NCBI GenBank assembly: GCA_903901395.1
Contig: CAIUQW010000266.1
Location: forward strand, 1-8,786
DNA from: an uncultured Chlorobiales bacterium
Lineage (GTDB): Bacteria > Bacteroidota > Chlorobiia > Chlorobiales > Chlorobiaceae
DNA length: 8,786 bases
Reading direction: 5' to 3'
The position numbers and the translations under genes are program-made. Under the pieces are notes generated by a model. The model did not search any database, was not told the DNA's origin, and worked only from the letters and a program-made list of their open reading frames with translations. Of the stretch, positions 1 through 5,637 are shown piece after piece. How positions within the stretch are numbered: position 1 is the first letter of the stretch; each line of letters opens with the position of its first letter.

Positions 1-1
1 C

Positions 2-301
2 GAAACCCCGGACTGGCAGGATCACGTCGGCTTCGTGCCGACGGTGCTGGAGCAGGCCGCCCCGTCGCCGGAGAACACCATCGCCGTACTCTGCGGCCCG
101 CCGATCATGATCAAGTTCACGCTCGCGGCCCTGCAAAAGCTCGGCTTCACGGCGGAGAATGTTTACACAACGCTCGAAAACCGCATGAAATGCGGCGTCG
201 GCAAATGCGGCCGCTGCAACGTGGGTTCAGTGTACATCTGCAAAGAAGGCCCGGTCTTCACCGCCGCCGAAGTGCAGGCCATGCCGCAGGCTGACCTTTA
301 A
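2..301 (+). CDS. FAD/NAD(P)-binding electron-transfer subunit with C-terminal [2Fe-2S] motif (3' fragment)
   Basis: The reading frame is open from the left edge and ends at TAA 299-301, so only the last 99 codons are present; the in-frame GTG at 35 is internal and not a credible start. The fragment has the CGPP motif near codon 31 that closes the NAD(P)-binding domain of ferredoxin-reductase-like proteins. A cysteine cluster CX4CX2CX7C (first Cys codon at 191-193, written CGVGKCGRC then YIC) follows, as in the [2Fe-2S] domain of dihydroorotate dehydrogenase electron-transfer subunits, sulfhydrogenase gamma subunits and anaerobic sulfite reductase B. The end, CKEGPVF plus about 13 residues, is typical of these families. 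Such proteins pass electrons between NAD(P)H, FAD and a partner oxidoreductase in the cytoplasm. The partner should lie left of the window, so the exact subfamily cannot be fixed. The gene converges on the TIR gene, and the hairpin at 374-399 is its likely terminator. Confidence 0.85.
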   Translation, partial: ETPDWQDHVGFVPTVLEQAAPSPENTIAVLCGPPIMIKFTLAALQKLGFTAENVYTTLENRMKCGVGKCGRCNVGSVYICKEGPVFTAAEVQAMPQADL

Positions 302-324
302 AGAAAGTACCTAAACAAGAATCT

Positions 325-349
325 GTAGGGGCAGCCCTCGCGGCTGCCC
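325..349 (+). repeat. REP unit, left (GTAG + hairpin)
   Basis: GTAG at 325-328 is followed by a perfect 8-bp stem, gggcagcc (329-336) with ggctgccc (342-349), closing a 5-nt loop (ctcgc). This matches the GTAG-plus-palindrome design of RAYT-dependent REPs. Confidence 0.65.
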
Positions 350-370
350 AACGCATTGTGCAGAACACAT

Positions 371-403
371 AAAAAAAGGGAGCCGTGCCGCTCCCTTTTC
401 TGT
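371..403. terminator. Bidirectional intrinsic terminator between convergent genes
   Basis: A perfect 10-bp stem, aaaagggagc (374-383) with gctccctttt (390-399), has a 6-nt loop. On the + strand it runs into cttttctgtttt, and on the - strand into seven T (371-377 as A on +). It can therefore stop both the left-edge electron-transfer gene (+) and the TIR gene (-). The stronger U-tract is on the - strand. Confidence 0.8.
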
Positions 404-414
404 TTTATTCTTTC

Positions 415-457
415 GTCCACGTTGTCCACTGCGTCCATTCCGTCCATGTGCGTCCAC
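415..457 (+). repeat. 9-nt-periodic GTCCAY tandem array (left of TIR gene)
   Basis: Five copies of GTCCAC/GTCCAT start at 415, 424, 433, 442 and 452, so the period is 9, 9, 9, 10 nt. The three-base spacers (gtt, tgc, tcc, gtgc) are not conserved. The array lies inside the BIME-like block. No frame across it looks coding. The matching array on the other side of the TIR gene (3206-3238) has the opposite orientation. No named family is recognised. Confidence 0.7.
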
Positions 458-470
458 GCCACACGCAGCA

Positions 471-495
471 GGGCGGGCATAAAACCCGCCCCTAC
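471..495 (-). repeat. REP unit, right (GTAG + hairpin)
   Basis: On the - strand GTAG (495-492) is followed by a 7-bp stem, cccgccc (485-491 on +) with gggcggg (471-477), and a 7-nt loop. It is the inverted partner of the unit at 325-349; the stem sequence differs but the GTAGGGGC head is the same. Confidence 0.65.
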
Positions 496-511
496 AGAAC
501 CCCTCGAACGC

Positions 512-3109
512 TCACCCTTTGCTCATAATCTCTCGCAATACCGTCAGATTATTCTTCATCGTAATCGTGTTGGGGTGCGATTCACCCAATGATCGCTCAC
601 AAATCTGCACAGCTCGCCGATACAGCGGCTCGGCTTCGGCGTACTTGCCTTGGGCATAAAGCAATAACGCCAGATTGTTGAGGCTGCCCGCAACATCGGG
701 GTGTTCGCTACCAAGCTGCTCTTCCCTGATCTTCAGCGCCCGCCGATACAGCGGCTCGGCTTCGCCGTACTTGCCCTGCGCTCGAAGCAATGACGCCAGA
801 TTGTTGAGGCTCTGCGCAACATCGGGATGCTCGCTGCCAAGCTGCTCTTCCCTGATTTTTAGCGCCCACCGGTAGAGCGGTTCGGCTTCGACGTACTTGC
901 CTTGAGTATAAAGCAATCCCGCCAGATTGTTGAGACTGGTAGCCACATTGGGATGTTCGCCACCTAGCTGCTCTTCCAATATCTTCAACGACCGAAGGAA
1001 GAGCTGTTCGGCTTCGGTGTACTTGCCCTGCTCTCGAAGCAATGCCGCCAGATTGTTGAGGTCGGTTGCCACATCGGGATGATCTGTGCCAAGCGCTTTT
1101 TCATCGATTTTCAGCGCTCTCCGGAAGAGCGGCTCGGCTTCCGCGTACTTGCCTTGGGTTTTTAACAATAGCGCCAAATTGTTAAGGATGCTCGCCACAT
1201 CAGGATGCTCGCCACCAAACTGCTCTTCCCATATCTTAAGCGCTCTCCGGTAGAGCGGCTCGGCTTCGGCGTACTTGCCCTGCTCTCGAAGCAATGCCGC
1301 CAGATTGTTGAGACTGGTAGCCACATTGGGATGTTCACCGCCAAGCTGCTCTTCCAAAATCCTCAGCGCTCGCCGGTACAGCGGCTCGGCTTTTGCGTAG
1401 AAAGCGCGACCATAATAATACGAACCCATGCTGTTGAGCAGAGTAGCGGTTTCCTCTGATGGTTCGCATTCCACTGCAATTTTTTCCGCATGAGCCAACA
1501 ATTGTTCACATTCCGGCCAGCACACAGGATTAACGTATCCTTCCGTTGGAAACTGCTCGCGCAGAACTTTGAGCATGACAGTTCGATAACGAGCAATCTC
1601 GTCTTCACCTGCCCGCTCCTGCGCTACCGGTTGCACGAGGCGGTGGATGGAAACATGCTCTGGCTCGACCGACAGCAGAGAATATTTTCTCAAAGCCGCG
1701 ATTGCTCTGTTCAGTATCAATTCATCCTGTAACCCACCACCATCTTCTTGAGACAAATGTTCACCACAAGCGGCCAGAAGTTTTTTCGGAATCATATCCG
1801 GCGCGACAACGGAACAAAAATTCAGAACAGTCACAGCAAGCGGCTCTCTCTCCCTGGCCTTCTCGATGGAAAGAGTGAACGTTACATCGACCGACTCAGG
1901 ATGGTCATGTGGCGCGGACTCATCTTTCCGCAATGCAGCGCGGCGGGAGTTATAAAGCTCCAGATACTTTGCAATGCTGACGCCGCTGTTTTCGATGTAC
2001 GCGCCAGCCTGCTCGAGGGCGAGCGGCAAGTCACCGAGAGCATCCGCCAGCGCTCCGGCATCTTTGTCATGATCCTGCCCTGTTCGATGCTTCAGGAACG
2101 TAATGGATTCCGGCCTCGTCCAAGTCTCGATTTTACGCAGTACGCCAATCTGCCGCCAATCTGGATTCTGCGTAGTAATCAGGATGTGACCGCTCGAAGC
2201 CTGCGGAAGGTAGCTGCTGATGCTTTCATAGTCGCATGTGTTATCGAAGATCAGCAGCCATTTATTCCTGTGGTTGAGTTCATCGCGGACCGCTTTGATA
2301 ATCACTTCCAGCTCCTGCTCGCCTCGCTCAGGCAAGTTGAGCGCCTTTTGGCCAGCGAGCGACGCGTAGTCTGTTGCCAAAGACGAAGCATTCTCAGCCC
2401 GCAGCCACCAGACCACATCGTAATCACCGGCATTTCGATAGCAATACTCATTGGCAATCTGCGACTTCCCGACACCACCCATCCCGTGAATGATCTGTTT
2501 GGCTGAAGCGCCGAACTGCTCGCGAAGTTCAGTAAGAATCTCCTCCCTGCCGGTAAAATTCGGATTGCGCTGAAACGGCACATTCCAAACCGCCGGAAGC
2601 GCTCCGGGAAACCGGGGCGGCTGTGAAATGGCGGCTGGCGTGGATCCGACGCCGCCGGGAAAACCGGGTTCAGTTTCAGGCTTCTGCCGCTTCTTCGTGA
2701 TGACGTGCTCGACCTGCTGAAGCAAAAAGCTCCTTGCCTCCTCTTTATCCTCCTTCTGAACCAGATCGATATACACAATGGCCTTATGAAGCCCCCGCAG
2801 CTCACACTGCTCGATACGAACCGGAATCAACAACCCTTTCTCGCCCGTCGGATCAACCGTAAAAGCTGCCGCCCACTCCGCCTGGGCATAAGCCGACTGC
2901 AAATATCGCGGAGACAACACCGCGATGGCGCGATGCGTATTCTCCAGCGCCCGCTGCATCTCGATCACGAAATTCGACGCGGGATGAAAATCCCACGCCT
3001 GAATGATCGTGGAGTATCCCGCCTGTTCGAGATGCCAGGCGATCCACTCGGCCCACAGGCGGTCGGCGCTGGTGTAGCTGATGAAGAAATCCTTTTTGTC
3101 CTGAGCCAT
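512..3109 (-). CDS. TIR / NB-ARC / TPR NLR-like (STAND) protein
   Basis: This 865-residue protein is probably an immune or stress sensor of the prokaryotic NLR-like type: a ligand-binding TPR tail, a nucleotide-switch ATPase and a TIR effector. Residues 5-135 form a TIR_2-like domain: start KDFFISYTSADR, BB-loop region near 40-50, and putative catalytic Glu78 in SAYAQAEW, the position used by NAD-cleaving TIRs. Residues 184-385 are NB-ARC, with FTGREE at 185-190, P-loop GMGGVGKS at 209-216 (bases 2462-2485), Walker B LLIFDN at 285-290 (Asp289), ITTQN at 311-315 and LPLAL at 361-365. A winged-helix-like part (about 405-500, with SIHRLVQP) follows. Seven 42-residue kinesin-light-chain-type TPRs span about 560-858. 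The ATG at 3107-3109 is the only in-frame start before the stop at 3143; no clear Shine-Dalgarno precedes it. The gene stands alone. The same architecture is annotated in FxSxx-COOH systems, but no FxSxx peptide is visible here. Domain calls are firm; the defence role is inferred. Confidence 0.93.
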   Translation of the reverse strand: MAQDKKDFFISYTSADRLWAEWIAWHLEQAGYSTIIQAWDFHPASNFVIEMQRALENTHRAIAVLSPRYLQSAYAQAEWAAAFTVDPTGEKGLLIPVRIEQCELRGLHKAIVYIDLVQKEDKEEARSFLLQQVEHVITKKRQKPETEPGFPGGVGSTPAAISQPPRFPGALPAVWNVPFQRNPNFTGREEILTELREQFGASAKQIIHGMGGVGKSQIANEYCYRNAGDYDVVWWLRAENASSLATDYASLAGQKALNLPERGEQELEVIIKAVRDELNHRNKWLLIFDNTCDYESISSYLPQASSGHILITTQNPDWRQIGVLRKIETWTRPESITFLKHRTGQDHDKDAGALADALGDLPLALEQAGAYIENSGVSIAKYLELYNSRRAALRKDESAPHDHPESVDVTFTLSIEKAREREPLAVTVLNFCSVVAPDMIPKKLLAACGEHLSQEDGGGLQDELILNRAIAALRKYSLLSVEPEHVSIHRLVQPVAQERAGEDEIARYRTVMLKVLREQFPTEGYVNPVCWPECEQLLAHAEKIAVECEPSEETATLLNSMGSYYYGRAFYAKAEPLYRRALRILEEQLGGEHPNVATSLNNLAALLREQGKYAEAEPLYRRALKIWEEQFGGEHPDVASILNNLALLLKTQGKYAEAEPLFRRALKIDEKALGTDHPDVATDLNNLAALLREQGKYTEAEQLFLRSLKILEEQLGGEHPNVATSLNNLAGLLYTQGKYVEAEPLYRWALKIREEQLGSEHPDVAQSLNNLASLLRAQGKYGEAEPLYRRALKIREEQLGSEHPDVAGSLNNLALLLYAQGKYAEAEPLYRRAVQICERSLGESHPNTITMKNNLTVLREIMSKG
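536..1390 (-). repeat. 126-bp tandem repeats encoding the TPR array
   Basis: The 3' third of the TIR gene consists of 126-bp (42-codon) units in exact register. The motif AE(P/Q)L(Y/F) recurs at residues 574, 616, 658, 700, 742, 784 and 826 without a single indel. Each full unit ends in a version of HPDVA-SLNNLA-LL-QGKY. DNA blocks such as gccagattgttgag and the run coding for QGKYAEAEPLYRR are nearly identical between units, so copies appear homogenised. The last unit diverges after ERSLG, as is usual for a capping repeat. Such arrays readily gain or lose units and may set ligand range. Confidence 0.9.
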
Positions 3110-3205
3110 GCAACGAGTGAAAAAAGTTACGAGGCCACGCTTTCATAAAGATAGCGAGTTTCTGCGGTAGCACAAAGGGGGGCTTGCGCTGGGCATTTGT
3201 GCTGT

Positions 3206-3238
3206 GTGGACTTGGTGGACGAAGTGGGCGTTGTGAAC
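3206..3238 (-). repeat. 9-nt-periodic GTGGAC array (right of TIR gene)
   Basis: On the + strand gtggac (3206), gtggac (3215), gtgggc (3224) and gtgaac (3233) recur every 9 nt with variable three-base spacers. Read on the - strand this is GTCCAC, the unit of the array at 415-457, so the two arrays flank the TIR gene as inverted copies. Bases 3110-3205 between this array and the TIR start code for nothing obvious. The array may lie within the TIR leader or promoter region. Confidence 0.6.
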
Positions 3239-3272
3239 AAGGAGGGAGGCGGGTGGAGGCATTTCGGCCAAT

Positions 3273-3325
3273 AAAAAAGCCCCCCTGATTTAAACTCACT
3301 ATCAGAGGGGGCTTCTACTTTTTTT
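3273..3325. terminator. Terminator of the PEP-CTERM gene
   Basis: aagccccc (3277-3284) pairs with gggggctt (3307-3314), and ctgat (3285-3289) with atcag (3301-3305). There is one bulged A at 3306 and an 11-nt loop. A-run 3273-3278 gives the U-tract on the - strand, and T-run 3319-3325 gives one on +. It lies 25 bp beyond the stop of the PEP-CTERM gene and isolates it from the TIR gene. Confidence 0.82.
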
Positions 3326-3349
3326 ATATACTAACCGGTCAACGGAAAA

Positions 3350-4072
3350 TCACGCAGCTTCGTTCTCGCGGGTTTTCCTCATGCGATACGCGCCTAAAAT
3401 ACCGCCAACCCCTAAAAGCATAACGCTCGCCGGTTCCGGCACAGCAGCCGAAAGTTCCTTTACCTGAAAACCATCAATTTGACCCTGATAACTAAAAGTC
3501 AACACACCTGCGGCATTAGAGTTCAGTCCTGTGATGTAAGCATAATTGCCATTAAGGCCATTGGAAGCTGTTGCTTGTGTCAGAGAACTTAAATTAGAGG
3601 CATTGGATATAACCTGTGACCCATTGATGAACAAAGATGTCGCCTGCCCTGCCTCTCTCTGAGCATACACCGCCATTTCATAACTTTTATTGGCGTCAAG
3701 CCCACCTATACTGATATTTTGAACAGTATCGGCATTCATATAACCGTCAAACAAGGTTTTGTACCCAGTGCCGGCCATAGCACTGGAACCACCTAAATCA
3801 GTTATAGCCGTACTGGCATTCGCAGTATAAGTTATTGTAGCGTTAAACATCGCTCCTGAAGCCTCATACCCAAGAACATCAGCGGTCTCGTTGGTTCCGG
3901 AAATACCGTTATAAGTAAACTTGTCTTTCCCATTAGACAGAAAACCAGAACCTTTATATTGAGAACCGTTGATTTCAATATCAACCATCTGATATACCTC
4001 TGCTTGAGCCACGCCACCGCTCGCCGCCAGCACCATGGCGGAAGCCATAAGTGCACTGAATAACTTTTTCAT
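3350..4072 (-). CDS. PEP-CTERM sorting-domain exported protein
   Basis: This 240-residue protein is exported and probably sorted by an exosortase. Residues 1-24 are a signal peptide (MKKLF, hydrophobic core, ...VAQA, likely cleavage before Glu25). Residues 211-216 are VPEPAS, followed by a short hydrophobic segment (216-229) and a basic end (RMRKTR, 230-235): the three-part PEP-CTERM signal that exosortase A-type enzymes recognise in polysaccharide-producing Gram-negatives. The mature part (25-210) is rich in Gly, Ser, Asn and Thr, has no cysteine and looks beta-rich; it contains the phrase QIDGFQVKEL typical of such proteins before the sorting signal. Its specific role is unknown; a surface or extracellular-matrix protein is the general expectation. 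AGGGGG lies 8 nt upstream of the ATG and supports this start. The gene is visibly more A/T-rich than qmoBC or ykgJ-like, suggesting a different origin. It is monocistronic, with its own terminator; no exosortase gene is in the window. Confidence 0.93.
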   Translation of the reverse strand: MKKLFSALMASAMVLAASGGVAQAEVYQMVDIEINGSQYKGSGFLSNGKDKFTYNGISGTNETADVLGYEASGAMFNATITYTANASTAITDLGGSSAMAGTGYKTLFDGYMNADTVQNISIGGLDANKSYEMAVYAQREAGQATSLFINGSQVISNASNLSSLTQATASNGLNGNYAYITGLNSNAAGVLTFSYQGQIDGFQVKELSAAVPEPASVMLLGVGGILGAYRMRKTRENEAA

Positions 4073-4268
4073 ACCACAATCCCCCTGAAGGATAAATTTA
4101 GAATAACCTATACTAACCCCATTTGAATTTACACTTTTTATAAATCATATCCAAAACTAAGTATTTATTTTCTCAACAATCGCATATATGACTTATATTT
4201 TACTTACCATACACTCACACTCTACGCTTTCGTTCATCTCAAAAACAATACAGAGCAGGATTTTCCCG
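4073..4268. other. A/T-rich intergenic region between divergent PEP-CTERM gene and DsrE remnant
   Basis: This is the most A/T-rich stretch of the window and should hold the PEP-CTERM promoter on the - strand. The best match seen is TTGGAT (4149-4154 on +, reversed), 17 nt, then TAAATT (4126-4131), which is weak. A gcagga sequence at 4255-4260 is a plausible Shine-Dalgarno for the ATG at 4269 on the + strand. No other gene or repeat is apparent. Confidence 0.4.
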
Positions 4269-4572
4269 ATGAGCGCCAGGCTCTCCTCAACTGAAAACCT
4301 GCAAGCTGCTCATCATCAGCACATTCGGATCGGAAAAACCAAAGAAGGCCGCGCAGCATTTCGTGCCCGCCAAAAAGCAGGAAGCTGGTAAAGTGAATAC
4401 CAAAAGGGAGTTGCTTGATGCTGACATCAGAATAGGCGGCAGGCGCTACCACTGCGCGGCCTGCCTGGCCCAGCGGAAGATTGCAAAAGACGAGCTTGCA
4501 GGAGGAGTGGAGATCAAAGGGGCGGGAGCGTTTGTTGATGCAGCGATGAGCGCGACGAAGGCGGTGAGCTAA
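4269..4572 (+). pseudogene. Decayed, internally deleted DsrE-family gene
   Basis: DsrE-family proteins are small sulfur-relay or sulfur-response proteins. Translating the frame of the stop at 4570-4572 gives, from about 4291, KLLIISTFGSEKPKKAAQHF. It then jumps to LLDADIRIGGRRYHCAACL and GVEIKGAGAFVDAAMSATKAVS. The first part resembles the N-terminus of single-domain DsrE-like proteins (strand, STFG, then helix). The second resembles their C-terminus, including the GG-x-x-Y-x-C-x-x-C signature around the active-site cysteine. The middle, about 30-45 residues in the family, is missing while the frame is kept. The ATG at 4269, with gcagga upstream, is in a different frame; in the DsrE frame TGA overlaps it at 4270-4272. 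The two frames must therefore have been joined by a frameshift between 4272 and about 4297, or the start was lost (ACTGAAAAC at 4290 could be an eroded ATG). Family assignment is from memory of motifs; a short functional protein from GTG 4363 is possible but less likely. Confidence 0.5.
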
Positions 4573-4603
4573 TGAGGTGGACTGACAGTCAACGCACACA
4601 GCT

Positions 4604-4655
4604 CTCATAAGTCGTATAGGTCGTGCAGGACTTATGAGACCTGTACGACCTATAT
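4604..4655. repeat. Interleaved inverted repeats, 9-nt periodic, between convergent 3' ends
   Basis: ctcataagt (4604-4612) is complementary to acttatgag (4630-4638). Bases 4614-4629 are complementary to 4640-4655 over 16 positions, two of them G-T. The order is A-B-A'-B', so the two stems exclude each other. The region also reads as successive 9-mers of the form TATRRGWCB (cataagtcg, tataggtcg, tgcaggact, tatgagacc, tgtacgacc). It sits between the end of the DsrE remnant (+) and the end of the YkgJ-like gene (-), where it could act as a 3'-end structure. No U-tract follows, so it is not a standard terminator. Confidence 0.7.
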
Positions 4656-4665
4656 GCAAAGAACC

Positions 4666-5436
4666 TCACGCCTGCTTCAGATTCATCGTTGGTTTCTTGA
4701 AAAGCGCGAAGAGCAGCCACTGGTGGGCGAAGAGCATCAGCTCGGAGTCGTCGCTTCTGATGATTTCGAGGCGCTCCTCTTCGATGTCGAAGACGTCGAG
4801 GAAGCGGCTCTGGAAGACGAAATCACGGAAACCGTCGAGATCGTAGCTCGCCATGAAGAACATCTTCAGGCTCTTCTCGTCGGGTTCGAGTTCCGGGCTG
4901 TAGAGCTTTTTGTTGAGGATCACCTCCATCCAGACGCGGTTCTTGTCGTCATATTCGTCGATCCCTTGGTTTTTACGCCACTCCCCTACCGTCCATTCGC
5001 GCTCTTCGCCAAAGCCTTTGCAGTGCTCCTCTTTGATGAGGAAATAGAAGTCGTCCCCGGCCTCTTCGTTCTTGTAGATGCCGAAACCAAGCGGATAGTA
5101 GCGGCACGCCGCCGGGCGGTCGCCGTAAACCGTGCACCCCTCGACGGCGACGAAGCGGCACTTGCCCTCTGCACCGAGCTTGAGCTTCAGGAACGGCAGC
5201 TTCGACTCCTTCTGAATCACCGGCTCGGTGTACTCCGAGATGAACTCGGCGGAGGTGAGGCCGAGGCGCTTTTTCATCCGCAGAATATCGTAGGGAGTAA
5301 GCACAATATCGAGATTGCTGCAACAGGTATTGAAGCAGGAGAGGCCGCTATGGCAGTTGAAGCTGAACTTGCTCTCGCTGGTGAGGCGGGTCTCCGCGTT
5401 GAGTTCTATGCCGAGTTTGCCGAGAATGTTCTCCAT
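4666..5436 (-). CDS. YkgJ-family cysteine-cluster protein (putative Zn/Fe-chelating)
   Basis: This 256-residue soluble protein has the cysteine pattern of the YkgJ/UPF0153 family, whose members are thought to bind zinc or an iron-sulfur cluster; the biochemical role is unknown. Visible cysteines are Cys28, Cys34, Cys38 and Cys39 in FNCHSGLSCFNTCC, then Cys93, Cys101 and Cys111 in GKCRF, GCTVYGDRPAACRYYPLG, and Cys139. The GDRPxxCRxYPLG phrase is a hallmark of the family. No signal peptide or membrane segment is seen; the C-terminal 100 residues are acidic and helical with aromatic patches. ATG 5434-5436 is the first usable start, but no good Shine-Dalgarno precedes it. The same frame stays open for a further 62 codons to a TGA at 5623-5625, without ATG, GTG or TTG (see findings). 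The gene is divergent from the zinc-ribbon gene and convergent with the DsrE remnant. Confidence 0.85.
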   Translation of the reverse strand: MENILGKLGIELNAETRLTSESKFSFNCHSGLSCFNTCCSNLDIVLTPYDILRMKKRLGLTSAEFISEYTEPVIQKESKLPFLKLKLGAEGKCRFVAVEGCTVYGDRPAACRYYPLGFGIYKNEEAGDDFYFLIKEEHCKGFGEEREWTVGEWRKNQGIDEYDDKNRVWMEVILNKKLYSPELEPDEKSLKMFFMASYDLDGFRDFVFQSRFLDVFDIEEERLEIIRSDDSELMLFAHQWLLFALFKKPTMNLKQA

Positions 5437-5511
5437 CGTCTTTGTTGGTTTGTCCGCCCACTCTTCCCCGACGGGAACAGGGAAAAACAGCGGAATGTTC
5501 GTTATAAACTG

Positions 5512-5540
5512 TTGCAGAAACTCTCTGGATGGGTTATCAT
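5512..5540 (+). promoter_or_regulatory. Possible sigma70-type promoter for the zinc-ribbon gene
   Basis: TTGCAG (5512-5517), a 17-nt spacer and TATCAT (5535-5540) resemble a housekeeping promoter; the -10 box matches 5 of 6 consensus bases, the -35 box 3 of 6. It would give a leader of about 90 nt before the ATG at 5638. The match is by eye, and the area also lies in an open frame of the opposite strand. Confidence 0.3.
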
Positions 5541-5637
5541 GACTGGATTCCGAGGCAGGCGCATTGTGCTCCCGCTCCTTCGGAAAGCCCTCCAGGGTCG
5601 ATGAACTTACCCAAATTTCGAGTCAATCAGAAATACC

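Larger units (their letters stand above)
322..498. repeat. BIME-like element: two inverted GTAG-REP units
   Basis: This 177-bp block between two convergent genes is bounded by a perfect 11-bp inverted repeat, tctgtaggggc (322-332) and gcccctacaga (488-498). Each end contains GTAG followed at once by a GC-rich hairpin, reading inwards. That is the layout of REP sequences mobilised by REP-associated tyrosine transposases (RAYT), and a head-to-head pair is a BIME. The interior holds a terminator hairpin (374-399) and a 9-nt-periodic array (415-457). No transposase gene and no clear target-site duplication are visible, so this is a non-autonomous element if it is mobile at all. The REP assignment rests on motif and structure, not on a database match. 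Confidence 0.65.

Noticed and set aside
536..1390. Regularly spaced repeats that could suggest a CRISPR array
   Set aside because: The period is 126 bp, whole units are similar with no unrelated spacers, and the frame encodes TPRs.
1748..2506. 252-codon open frame on the + strand opposite the NB-ARC region
   Set aside because: The - strand has P-loop, Walker B and LPLAL motifs in order; the + translation has no recognisable domain.
4604..4655. H-type pseudoknot with both stems formed together
   Set aside because: The connecting loops would be only 0-1 nt across 9-bp and 16-bp stems, which is not sterically possible; alternative hairpins are the better reading.
4234..4659. 141-codon open frame on the - strand across the DsrE remnant
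   Set aside because: The + strand reading has DsrE-like motifs; this one runs through the interleaved hairpin and has no clear motif or Shine-Dalgarno.
4654..5604. 316-codon open frame on the + strand opposite the YkgJ-like gene
   Set aside because: The opposite strand has the conserved YkgJ cysteine pattern; this frame shows only repetitive E, V and L-rich sequence and is a mirror effect.
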